A stretch of 22,492 nt of DNA from a virus. This document shows, piece after piece, positions 14,440 to 20,797 of the stretch. Every line of letters starts with the position of its first letter. Position 1 is the stretch's first letter. The DNA is taken from positions 1 through 22,492 of the IMG/VR virus record IMGVR_UViG_3300015373_000326. The stretch is one strand, 5' to 3'. The position numbers and the translations under genes were made by a program. The notes under the pieces are model-generated. The model did no database searches, had not been told where the DNA came from, and worked only from the letters and a program-made list of their open reading frames with translations.

Positions 14440-15514
14440 TTCCCGCAAACTGTTACTGGCCCGTCGTAAGAAGCTCACCCCGTCCCTCAAGAACGGGGTG
14501 AGCAGCGGGTCCACCCTATTGAACCTGGCCTGCGCCGACAACCCGGCCGTCGCCTTCCTCAAGGGAGGTTACTACTACTTGGTCGGGGACTCGGCCAGCG
14601 GGAAGACATGGCTGTCCTTGTCCTGCTTTGCGGAGGCTTGTCAGAACCCCGCCTTCGACAACTACGATCTAGTCTTCGATGACGTCGAGGGCGGGGCCCT
14701 AATGGACATTGAGCATTACTTCGGCAAGGAGGTTGCCCGACGGCTCGAGCCTCCGACGTTGGACAAACACGGTGCTTGGAGTAACAGCACCTCCATTGAA
14801 ACCTTCTATAACAACCTGGACCGGAGGATTGCCAAAGGCCGGCCGTTCATCTACGTGCTCGACTCACAGGACAGCCTGACCTCGGCCGCCTCCAAGAAGA
14901 AGTTCAAGCAGCAACGGAAGGCGGAGAAGGAGGGTGAGGAGGCCAAGGGATCCTTCGGGGACGGGAAGGCGAAGTATCATAGCGAGCACATCCGCGAGTC
15001 CCTAGCGGGCATCCGGGACCTAGGGAGTATCCTCATCATCATCGGGCAGACCCGGGACTCTCTAGGCTACGGGTTCAATCCCAAAACCCGGTCGGGCGGT
15101 CGGGCCCTACGGTTCTATGCCCACCTAGAGATCTGGTCGGCGGTCGGGAAGAAGTTGGAGAGACTCCGCCATGGCCGCAAACGGGTGGTTGGGGTACAGT
15201 GCTTGGTGGAAGTGAAGAAGAACAGGCTCACCGGGAAGGTAGGGCGGGACCGTCAGGTCATCCTTCCCATCTACTACGGACTCGGCATCGACGATGTCGG
15301 GTCCTGTGTGGACTTCCTCGTGCGGGAGGGACGTTGGTCAAACGACGACGGGGTAGTTGTCGCGCGAGATTTGCGGATAAAGGGGCCCAGAGGCCGGGTT
15401 GTAGCGTATATCGAAGACAAGGGGCTGGAGACTCGCCTACGGGAAGTGGTCGGGGAGACCTGGCAACAAATTGAGGAGGAGTGCTTGGTCAAACGAAAGG
15501 CTCGTTATGCATAA
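14432..15514 (+). CDS. RecA/UvsX-like recombinase
   Basis: This 360-residue RecA-fold ATPase probably drives strand exchange. It has Walker A GDSASGKT (52-59), a FDDVEGGALMDIEHYFG segment with the ATPase glutamate, Walker B YVLDSQDSL, and an L2-like region IIIGQTRDSLGYGFNPKTRS followed by GGRALRFYAHLEIW. The GGxALxFYA stretch is typical of RecA and UvsX. The C-terminal 80 residues are helical and may be a DNA-binding extension. It follows the SSB gene with an 8-base overlap and precedes several small genes. Paralogous RecA-fold proteins such as Sak4 are shorter, so recombinase is the better call. Confidence 0.87.
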   Translation: MIDSRKLLLARRKKLTPSLKNGVSSGSTLLNLACADNPAVAFLKGGYYYLVGDSASGKTWLSLSCFAEACQNPAFDNYDLVFDDVEGGALMDIEHYFGKEVARRLEPPTLDKHGAWSNSTSIETFYNNLDRRIAKGRPFIYVLDSQDSLTSAASKKKFKQQRKAEKEGEEAKGSFGDGKAKYHSEHIRESLAGIRDLGSILIIIGQTRDSLGYGFNPKTRSGGRALRFYAHLEIWSAVGKKLERLRHGRKRVVGVQCLVEVKKNRLTGKVGRDRQVILPIYYGLGIDDVGSCVDFLVREGRWSNDDGVVVARDLRIKGPRGRVVAYIEDKGLETRLREVVGETWQQIEEECLVKRKARYA

Positions 15515-15698
15515 GCGCAAAGTGATACAGGTAGTTAGCAGCATCGATCCGGTGGGAAAGTATTTCATTCTCGCCGTGTGTGACGACGGGACCCTGTGGA
15601 AGTTGGATGGGTTGTATGAGGGCAGTTCAGTTTGGGAACCATTTCCCGTCCCGCCTCAGGATGAATGGAGACTTCCCTCCGACTCAACCGTTGTATGA
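15507..15698 (+). CDS. Small hypothetical protein, 63 aa
   Basis: ATG 15507 lies within the last codons of the recombinase gene (8-base overlap). The product reads MHKRKVIQVVSS, then YFILAVCDDGTLWKLDG, then SSVWEPFPVPPQDEW. This resembles a single beta-propeller-like blade repeat found in many short phage proteins of unknown role, such as those with a CNDGTLW core. There is no catalytic motif or membrane segment. The stop overlaps the next ATG. Confidence 0.7.
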   Translation: MHKRKVIQVVSSIDPVGKYFILAVCDDGTLWKLDGLYEGSSVWEPFPVPPQDEWRLPSDSTVV

Positions 15699-15967
15699 TC
15701 TGTTCACCCTTTCCAGAGTCGAACCAAGTATTCAACCCGCCGCCGGACTTGGATCCTTCCCAATGCTCGGCGGCGGAGGCCTTCGTCGGAGTCATCCAAC
15801 AAGGGAACCTGGACGGCCATACGTTCGTTGTCGTGGCTTGGAAGCCCACCCCGGAGGAGTTGGAGGAGCTAAACCGGGGCGGCCTCATTTACTTAAGCGT
15901 GCTCGGCGGACTCCCACCCCATTTCCTGTGCACCGATTTCAAAACGGCTTCGTATCAAACCACATGA
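15695..15967 (+). CDS. Small hypothetical protein, 90 aa
   Basis: The start at ATG 15695 overlaps the preceding TGA; an in-frame ATG at 15665 is less likely. The protein contains FVVVAWKPTPEELEELNRGG followed by IYLSVLGGLPPHFL, a motif seen in many uncharacterised small phage proteins. I know of no assigned function. It sits in a run of four coupled genes between the recombinase and the flap endonuclease. Confidence 0.72.
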   Translation: MICSPFPESNQVFNPPPDLDPSQCSAAEAFVGVIQQGNLDGHTFVVVAWKPTPEELEELNRGGLIYLSVLGGLPPHFLCTDFKTASYQTT

Positions 15968-16569
15968 GCAAACTATTACCGGAGGAGAGCGTCCGTAACC
16001 CACAAGCCGAGGAGCCGTGGAAGAGGCGGGAGGTGGATCGGATGTTGGACATGCACTTCGAGGGGGTGGATATCGTCCGGTTGGCCGCTAAGATTGGCCG
16101 TAACCCGTATGCGATCAAGAAGAAGCTCGACGAGTATGTGTACAACGAACGCAACCGGATCGTGGACTACCAACCCAAGCAACGGATCAGTCGGAAGGGG
16201 AAGCGCCTCACCGACGCCGAACGGAAGCTGATCCGGTCCTGTATCAAACAGGGGATTGACTTGGAGCATGCCGCCCGGGTCCTCATGCGGGACTTATCGG
16301 AGATCAGCACTAAGGATCAGGAACAGGTGGTGAAGAACAAAGAGGTCGCGGCGAGCTTGGACTTGGTGTTGGCTTACCGTTACATCTATCACCAGTACAA
16401 GTTCAAGCTGATCTCCAACAAGGCCTATGACAACATGAAGGCGGAGGAAATGGAGTATGGTGGTGGGGTCCTAGCCCTATCCACTAAGGAATGCCCGGAC
16501 TATGTCAAGTCGTTGGCCCTCTACTTGGTGGGGAAACACGAGTGGACCCACGGAAAGATCAAACAATGA
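15964..16569 (+). CDS. Helix-turn-helix-like phage protein, 201 aa
   Basis: The 201-residue product is helical and basic. A first HTH-like segment lies at MHFEGVDIVRLAAKIGRNPY followed by AIKKKLDEYV. A second, LTDAERKLIRSCIKQGIDLE followed by HAARVLMRD, has a similar layout. This suggests a DNA-binding or transcription-related protein with two related helical units. I do not recognise a named family. ATG 15964 overlaps the previous stop, and the frame is open upstream. The stop overlaps the flap endonuclease start. Confidence 0.68.
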   Translation: MSKLLPEESVRNPQAEEPWKRREVDRMLDMHFEGVDIVRLAAKIGRNPYAIKKKLDEYVYNERNRIVDYQPKQRISRKGKRLTDAERKLIRSCIKQGIDLEHAARVLMRDLSEISTKDQEQVVKNKEVAASLDLVLAYRYIYHQYKFKLISNKAYDNMKAEEMEYGGGVLALSTKECPDYVKSLALYLVGKHEWTHGKIKQ

Positions 16570-17408
16570 AGACGTGGCTAGTATTAGATTGTCCCAACCT
16601 GTGCTTTCGGCTGTGGGGTGTCCTACGAAAGAGCGGACCGGGTTGGTATTTGAACGAGGGGCTGGTTACCTGTTTCATGCGGACGGTGACCTCCCTTCGG
16701 ACGAGCTTCCAGACGGATCACTTAGCCTTTTGTTTTGACTCCCCGGTTCTCTTCCGCCGGCAAATCTTTCCTAAGTACAAAGCCTATCGCCGGGGCGAGA
16801 CTGACTCGGAGGTGATCCAGGACAAGATCAGGGTGAGGAGGGTGATAGACGAACTATGGAAGCAACTAGGACGGGCCGGGTTCGTGAACGTGTTCCGGTC
16901 GCCGGGGATGGAGAGCGACGACTTGATGGCCAAGATTGCCTTCACCTACGACGGGTTGAGGGAGGGTCCCGACGGGGACGAGAAGCTGTTCCTCGTTTTG
17001 GTTTCCTCCGACAAGGACCTCTACCAATGCCTTTCCGAGCGGGTCATCCTGCACATGTCGGGCACCATGACAAAAAGGGCCTTTGAGAACCTGTATGAGA
17101 TTCCGCCACGGGCCTGGGCCCGCGTGAAGGCGATCGCCGGGTGTAAGACGGACGGGGTGCCCGGCATTCCGGGTATCGGGGAGAACACGGCATTGAAGTA
17201 TATCCGGGGCCAGATCAGCTCCGGGGCCAAGCTCAACAAGATCCGTAGTCCAGAGGGTAGGAATATCATCCAACGGAATCGCCAGTTGGTGGAGCTCCCG
17301 GCCGAGGGTTGTCCAAAGATCAAGCTCTACGATCGGGATTGGTCGGAGGACAAATGGATCCGGCTGGCCAAGAAACTAAAGATCAAGGAGGGACGGATAC
17401 GGGTATGA
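16566..17408 (+). CDS. 5'-3' exonuclease / flap endonuclease
   Basis: This 280-residue PIN/FEN-fold nuclease should remove RNA primers and 5' flaps, supplying the activity that bacterial PolI carries in its N-terminal domain. Conserved acidic sites are D8 (VLDCPN), D58 (CFDSP), E116/D118/D119 (GMESDDL) and D149/D151 (SSDKDLYQ), and the helical-hairpin DNA-binding motif is DGVPGIPGIGENTALKYI (196-213). FPKYKAYR is the helical-arch family motif. The length matches T5 or T4 RNase H-like exonucleases. Its start and end both overlap neighbours by ATGA. Confidence 0.92.
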   Translation: MKTWLVLDCPNLCFRLWGVLRKSGPGWYLNEGLVTCFMRTVTSLRTSFQTDHLAFCFDSPVLFRRQIFPKYKAYRRGETDSEVIQDKIRVRRVIDELWKQLGRAGFVNVFRSPGMESDDLMAKIAFTYDGLREGPDGDEKLFLVLVSSDKDLYQCLSERVILHMSGTMTKRAFENLYEIPPRAWARVKAIAGCKTDGVPGIPGIGENTALKYIRGQISSGAKLNKIRSPEGRNIIQRNRQLVELPAEGCPKIKLYDRDWSEDKWIRLAKKLKIKEGRIRV

Positions 17409-18013
17409 GAGCCAAAAAAGGATCCCAGTTTGAACGGAAGATCTGCCGGACACTATCCCGCTGGTGGAGCCTAGGAGGGTGGCCGGAGGAGGAAGTGAGG
17501 GACGATATCTTCTGGAGGTCATCCCAGTCCGGCGGCCGGGCAACCTGGCGGGCGAGGAAAGGATTGAAGACAGCCAACTCCTACGGGGACGTGGCGGCAA
17601 TGGACCCGATCGGCCGGCCGTTGCTCAAGATGTTCACCATCGAGCTCAAGCGGGGAGACTCCCACGGTCATCCGCTCGACCTGCTCGACGCCCGGCCGAC
17701 GGATACCCAACGCAAATGGGAGAAGACGTTGAAGCAAACGGTGGACTCCATGACGGATGCGGGTTCACTTGGCTGGCTCCTCATTCACCAACGGGACTTT
17801 CGGGAGTCCGTGGTTTACATCGACTGGCCGACGGCCAAGCGGTTCAACCTCCTGAAGATCTGTCCCACCTTCGTTCTCTTCAAGGTGCGGGTGAACGAGG
17901 GGAAAGGAAAGAGGTGGTGGAGGCTCTACTACGGGTGCCTCCGGCTCGAGGATTTTCTCCGGGTAATGAAGCCCGCGGAGATAATAGAACAAATAGAAAG
18001 GATCACAGAATGA
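17405..18013 (+). CDS. Hjc-like Holliday junction resolvase / PD-(D/E)XK nuclease
   Basis: The 202-residue protein starts MRAKKGSQFERKICRTLS, the usual start of Hjc-like nucleases with E10. SYGDVAAMD follows with D62, and then FTIELKRG with E80 and K82, completing the PD-(D/E)XK active site. The FWRSSQSGGRAT segment between is also typical. It should cut branched DNA produced by recombination or before packaging. The C-terminal 90 residues are alpha/beta with a Trp-rich stretch. A restriction-like nuclease is a possible alternative, but recombination neighbours favour a resolvase. Confidence 0.85.
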   Translation: MRAKKGSQFERKICRTLSRWWSLGGWPEEEVRDDIFWRSSQSGGRATWRARKGLKTANSYGDVAAMDPIGRPLLKMFTIELKRGDSHGHPLDLLDARPTDTQRKWEKTLKQTVDSMTDAGSLGWLLIHQRDFRESVVYIDWPTAKRFNLLKICPTFVLFKVRVNEGKGKRWWRLYYGCLRLEDFLRVMKPAEIIEQIERITE

Positions 18014-18717
18014 AAAAAACGCTAGTGTTGGTTTCCGGCGGGATGGACTCAGCGGTATTACTCCGGGAGATGCGCCAGTGCTCCGGAGTGGTCCGGGCGA
18101 TCTCCTTCAACTACGGTCAGCGCCACGGGATTGAGTTGGAGTATGCCGCCCGGCATTGCACCGAGCTTGGGGTGAGGCATGAGATCGTGGAGATGTCCTT
18201 CCTCAAACACCTCCTCCCCGGCTCCTCCCAGACTGACGCCTCTGTCCCGGTGCCGGCCGGGCACTACTCGGAGGAGTCCATGAAGGCGACGGTCGTCCCC
18301 AATCGGAATATGATCATGCTGTCGATCGCGGCCGGCCACGCCCTTGCTAACGACATCGAGTCGGTGGCCTACGCTGCGCACTACGGGGATCATGCCATCT
18401 ATCCCGATTGCCGCCCGGAGTTCGTGGGCGCCCTGAACGGGGCCCTCGCCCTCTGCGACTGGAAGAAGGTCCGGGTGGAGACTCCGTTCGTGAACTTGTC
18501 GAAGGCGGACATCCTGAAGGCCGGGATCGCCTTGAAGGTGGATTGGAAGGAAACGTATTCCTGTTACACCGGGCAGACCCTCCAATGCGGACGGTGCGGG
18601 ACTTGCATCGAGCGGCGGGAGGCGTTCCACTTGGCCGGGGTGGAGGATCCGACGGAATACAACCCGGCGACGGCCCCGATGCTCGGTGATTTGGTTCTTA
18701 AAGGTTTCAAACTCTAA
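18010..18717 (+). CDS. queC: 7-cyano-7-deazaguanine (preQ0) synthase (QueC)
   Basis: QueC converts 7-carboxy-7-deazaguanine with ammonia and ATP to preQ0. The 235-residue protein has the PP-loop SGGMDS (9-14), the SFNYGQRHGIELE segment, VVPNRNMIMLSIA, and the zinc site C185, C193, C196 and C199 in CYTGQTLQCGRCGTC. It is full length. The gene lies more than 11 kb from dpdA, next to the resolvase, whose stop it overlaps. This split placement, with the same + orientation, suggests either separate acquisition or rearrangement. It ends at the border of the longest non-coding stretch in the window. Confidence 0.95.
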   Translation: MKKTLVLVSGGMDSAVLLREMRQCSGVVRAISFNYGQRHGIELEYAARHCTELGVRHEIVEMSFLKHLLPGSSQTDASVPVPAGHYSEESMKATVVPNRNMIMLSIAAGHALANDIESVAYAAHYGDHAIYPDCRPEFVGALNGALALCDWKKVRVETPFVNLSKADILKAGIALKVDWKETYSCYTGQTLQCGRCGTCIERREAFHLAGVEDPTEYNPATAPMLGDLVLKGFKL

Positions 18718-18742
18718 TGCAAAAGATTCCAAAGTCTAATGC
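18705..18742 (+). repeat. Direct repeat of a 16-base unit, 22 bases apart, at the queC 3' end
   Basis: TTTCAAACTCTAATGC (18705-18720) and TTCCAAAGTCTAATGC (18727-18742) match at 14 of 16 positions with a 22-base period, about two helical turns. The first copy covers the queC stop. The repeat could be a binding site for an initiator or regulator. Confidence 0.45.
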
Positions 18743-18912
18743 TGGAATATCATTTCCACCATTCGTGGGTGGCGCGGCGACCGGGATATCACCATAGGTG
18801 GGCCAGGAAAAAAAGAGCTGAAATGTCAAAAAAGATGTGGTGTTAAATCCTAGGTGGGTGATATTGGTTGCAAGTAAGGGCGGTCCGGATGGATCGTCCG
18901 AGCAGAACCGGG

Positions 18913-18928
18913 GCGGGTTAGTACCCGC
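18913..18928 (+). other. Perfect 6-bp hairpin GCGGGT-TAGT-ACCCGC
   Basis: A 6-base-pair perfect stem with a 4-base loop, one of several closely spaced hairpins upstream of the gene at 19003. It has no T-run, so it is unlikely to be a terminator alone. Confidence 0.4.
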
Positions 18929-18965
18929 TATATCACGGAGAAGAGTCGCTCCGGTTCGCAAACCC

Positions 18966-18986
18966 GGTGGCCCTCGTAGGGTCACC
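18966..18986 (+). other. 9-bp hairpin just upstream of the 19003 start
   Basis: GGTGGCCCT pairs with AGGGTCACC (one G-T wobble) around the loop CGT, ending 16 bases before the ATG at 19003. The ATG has no Shine-Dalgarno sequence, so the hairpin may control or assist initiation. There is no T-run for a terminator. Confidence 0.45.
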
Positions 18987-19002
18987 AAGCACAAATTAGT
19001 TT

Positions 19003-19848
19003 ATGAGCAAGATGAAGAGCAAGGAAGTCCTGAAGGAAGTCCGCCGTTCCAGGGACCCGGCAGAGTTCGGCGTCCGGCTGCGGGTCGGGGACATCATCCG
19101 TATGGGAAACACCGAGCACTTCGTTTGGTTCCTAAACGATAGCCGGGCGGCGGTGATCCCGCTCCGGAACACAACGTACACCTTCAAGACATTGGAGACG
19201 GACGTAACGTTCCAGGCGGACCCGGCGAGTGTAAACATCAGTCCAAACAGCGAGGTCCCGATCCTCAAACGGCTCGGCCGGGAGGGTTTGATCGCGTTCC
19301 TCGCACAACGAACAGAAGAAAGGAAGGCAGTTATGGCTAAGAACAAAGAAGAGAAGAACGGTAAGTCGGAGAAGGAAGAGGGCCCGAAGCTCGGCGGCCT
19401 CGGTGGATTCCTGGGGCACCCCGTCACCGGAGTGATCCGGGCCATGGGCGTGGCCGGGTGGTCCTTCAAGGAAGTCCGCTACGTGTTCGACAAAGCGAAA
19501 ATCCAGGTCGCCGATAACACGATCCGGATCCAGCTCCACAAGGGCAAGTCCAAAGCCCAGGAACCCGCGGACGTGAGCAAGAAAGAGCTCGCGCAGCTCC
19601 GACCGGACCCGGCCCTCTTCGCCAAGGAAGAGAAAGCCGACAAGAAGGGCAAGGGCGCCAAGGACGCGAAGGCGGCCGGGAAGTCCAAGCCCGCGAAGGC
19701 GGAAGCGGACGACGACGGGGACGACGACGAGGGTGACGAACCCGCCCCGGCGAAGAAGCCCAAGGTCAAACCCGCCGCCAAGCCTGCGAAGGAAGAGGCG
19801 GAACCCGCGGACGAGAAGGAAGAGGACGACGAAGCGGTGGAAGTGTAA
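19003..19848 (+). CDS. Hypothetical protein with conserved-looking central domain and charged tail
   Basis: The 281-residue protein has three parts. Residues 1-105 (with LRVGDIIRMGNTEHFVWFLN) look like a small beta-rich domain. Residues 130-182 (GGFLGHPVTGVIRAMGVAGW, then SFKEVRYVF and a DNTIRIQLHKGK end) resemble a helical domain I recall from phage proteins near terminase genes, possibly DNA binding. Residues 205-281 are a Lys/Ala/Asp/Glu tail with DEGDEPAPAKKPKVKPAAK, echoing the SSB tail. ATG 19003 lacks a ribosome site. A second in-frame ATG at 19333 (residue 111) has a strong one, so a shorter product may also be made. A strong terminator follows the stop. Confidence 0.7.
   Translation: MSKMKSKEVLKEVRRSRDPAEFGVRLRVGDIIRMGNTEHFVWFLNDSRAAVIPLRNTTYTFKTLETDVTFQADPASVNISPNSEVPILKRLGREGLIAFLAQRTEERKAVMAKNKEEKNGKSEKEEGPKLGGLGGFLGHPVTGVIRAMGVAGWSFKEVRYVFDKAKIQVADNTIRIQLHKGKSKAQEPADVSKKELAQLRPDPALFAKEEKADKKGKGAKDAKAAGKSKPAKAEADDDGDDDEGDEPAPAKKPKVKPAAKPAKEEAEPADEKEEDDEAVEV
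19320..19335 (+). promoter_or_regulatory. Internal ribosome site and in-frame ATG within the 19003 gene
   Basis: AGGAAGG precedes ATG 19333 by about 5 bases, inside the coding sequence and in frame. Translation from here would give a 171-residue protein with only the helical domain and charged tail (starting MAKNKEEKNGKSEKEEG). This start fits the usual beginning of such domains better than ATG 19003, which has no ribosome site. Confidence 0.45.
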
Positions 19849-19870
19849 AGCGCGGTTGGGCTAAAAGCAG

Positions 19871-19907
19871 ACGCCCGGTGGGAACCCTCCCGCCGGGTGT
19901 TTTTTTT
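19871..19907 (+). terminator. Strong rho-independent terminator
   Basis: ACGCCCGGTGGG (19871-19882) pairs over 12 bases with CCCGCCGGGTGT (19889-19900), two of them G-T wobbles, around the loop AACCCT, and is followed at once by a run of T to 19907. It is placed 22 bases after the stop of the 19003 gene and ends the preceding transcript ahead of the terminase genes. Confidence 0.92.
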
Positions 19908-19945
19908 GCTTTACGGGAACCCGGTGGTCCTCCATTTTGGGGATC

Positions 19946-20791
19946 ATGAAGTTCCGACATATGCAAAGCAGATTGGGGATGAGCCGCTACAACCTGGAGC
20001 GGGTCCTCGAGTACTTCTTCTGGTTATGCCACGGGGAAAAGGAGATGACCAAGCAAGCCCAGCTCCTCGGCGTCCACCTGGATACGTTCAAGAGCTGGTG
20101 GAATACCCCGGCCTTCAAGGTGGCCCGGACCAAGGCCGAAGAGTTCGTGGCCGGCCAAGCGGAAACCTTCGGGGAGTATGTCTTCCGTCAGCTCACCCCG
20201 GAGGCGCAGAAGGTTTGGAAGCGGATCTCCAAATGGGCGGACCCGAAGAAGAGGCAAACCCTCGAGGACCAAGCCAACGTCCACCGGGAGATGAAAGCCC
20301 TCGGCCGGAAGATCCGCCAGGAGCTCTTCATCCACGCATTGATCTACTCCAACTACAACCTGAGCGAGGCCTGCCGGATCACCGGGGTGTCCTACAACCA
20401 GCTCAACGGGTGGAGGCGGGAGGATACGGGCTTCAAGCGGTTGGTCGAAGAGGTCGAGTGGCATAAAAAGAACTTCTTCGAGCACGCTCTCATGGACTTA
20501 GTGGCCGAGCGCCATCCCACGGCCGTCCTGTTCGTCAACCGGACGATCAATGCGGACCGGGGATATAGCGAGAGGATGACCGTCAACCACACTGGGCTGG
20601 ATCCTTCCTTCGGCTTGGAGGACCTCGACCTGGATCTGGAAACCCGGAAGCGGATCCTCGAGGCGATCCGGAGGAAAAAGGAGAAGGAGGCGTCTTCGTC
20701 CCCAATCATCGACGTCACCCCTCAACAGCTTACCAACGGCGAACCGGACGGGAACGGGGAAAACGGCGAAGACAATGCGGTTAATGAGTAA
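19946..20791 (+). CDS. terS: Terminase small subunit (TerS-like)
   Basis: This 281-residue protein precedes the terminase large subunit and has two helix-turn-helix segments: TKQAQLLGVHLDTFKSWW (about 35-52) and NLSEACRITGVSYNQLNGWR (about 138-157). TerS binds the phage DNA packaging site and regulates TerL. The central region is helical, consistent with TerS ring formation, and the C-terminal end is acidic with Asn/Gly (NGENGEDNAVNE), possibly the TerL contact. It is longer than many TerS proteins. Starts at ATG 19946, 19961 or 19979 are possible; GGGGA three bases before 19946 is the best though close. It is the first gene after the terminator, so a promoter should lie near 19908-19945, but none is clear. 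Confidence 0.78.
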   Translation: MKFRHMQSRLGMSRYNLERVLEYFFWLCHGEKEMTKQAQLLGVHLDTFKSWWNTPAFKVARTKAEEFVAGQAETFGEYVFRQLTPEAQKVWKRISKWADPKKRQTLEDQANVHREMKALGRKIRQELFIHALIYSNYNLSEACRITGVSYNQLNGWRREDTGFKRLVEEVEWHKKNFFEHALMDLVAERHPTAVLFVNRTINADRGYSERMTVNHTGLDPSFGLEDLDLDLETRKRILEAIRRKKEKEASSSPIIDVTPQQLTNGEPDGNGENGEDNAVNE

Positions 20792-20797
20792 AGACGA

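Larger units (their letters stand above)
18718..19002 (+). promoter_or_regulatory. 285-base non-coding region with A-tracts and hairpins before the packaging genes
   Basis: This is the only long gap in the window. It holds A-runs at 18808-18814, 18821-18823 and 18828-18833, roughly helically phased, an ATATCACC/GGTGATAT inverted pair around 18786 and 18857, and a series of hairpins: CGGAT/GTCCG (about 18886-18900), GCGGGT/ACCCGC (18913-18928), CGGAG/CTCCG (18936-18953) and GGTGGCCCT/AGGGTCACC (18966-18986). No convincing -35/-10 pair or ribosome site was found. It may hold a promoter for the downstream genes, a structured leader RNA, an origin or a packaging site. Confidence 0.45.

Noticed and set aside
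13869-14562. Long open frames on the minus strand across the SSB tail
   Set aside because: They mirror the Asp/Lys repeat codons, giving Ser-rich or Val/Leu-rich low-complexity translations. The + strand gene has clear family motifs.
15580-15963. Extended N-terminus of the HTH-like protein
   Set aside because: It overlaps two small genes with family-like sequence, and ATG 15964 forms the usual ATGA overlap.
17464-18009. Upstream extension of the queC frame over the resolvase gene
   Set aside because: The frame is open by chance; QueC homology starts at ATG 18010 and the overlapping resolvase frame has a PD-(D/E)XK site.
18739-18843. 34-codon frame (starting MLEYHFHHSWVARRPGYHH) in the non-coding gap
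   Set aside because: It has no ribosome site and an unusual His/Arg composition, and it overlaps the repeat and A-tract features. It could be a leader peptide but cannot be supported.
18913-18986. tRNA or rho-independent terminator in the hairpin series
   Set aside because: The stems do not fold into a cloverleaf, there is no T-arm consensus, and no T-run follows any stem.
18837-19142. 101-codon GTG-started frame running from the gap into the 19003 gene
   Set aside because: It overlaps the 19003 gene by 140 bases in another frame, lacks a ribosome site and has a Pro/Arg/Gly-rich composition typical of a shadow frame.
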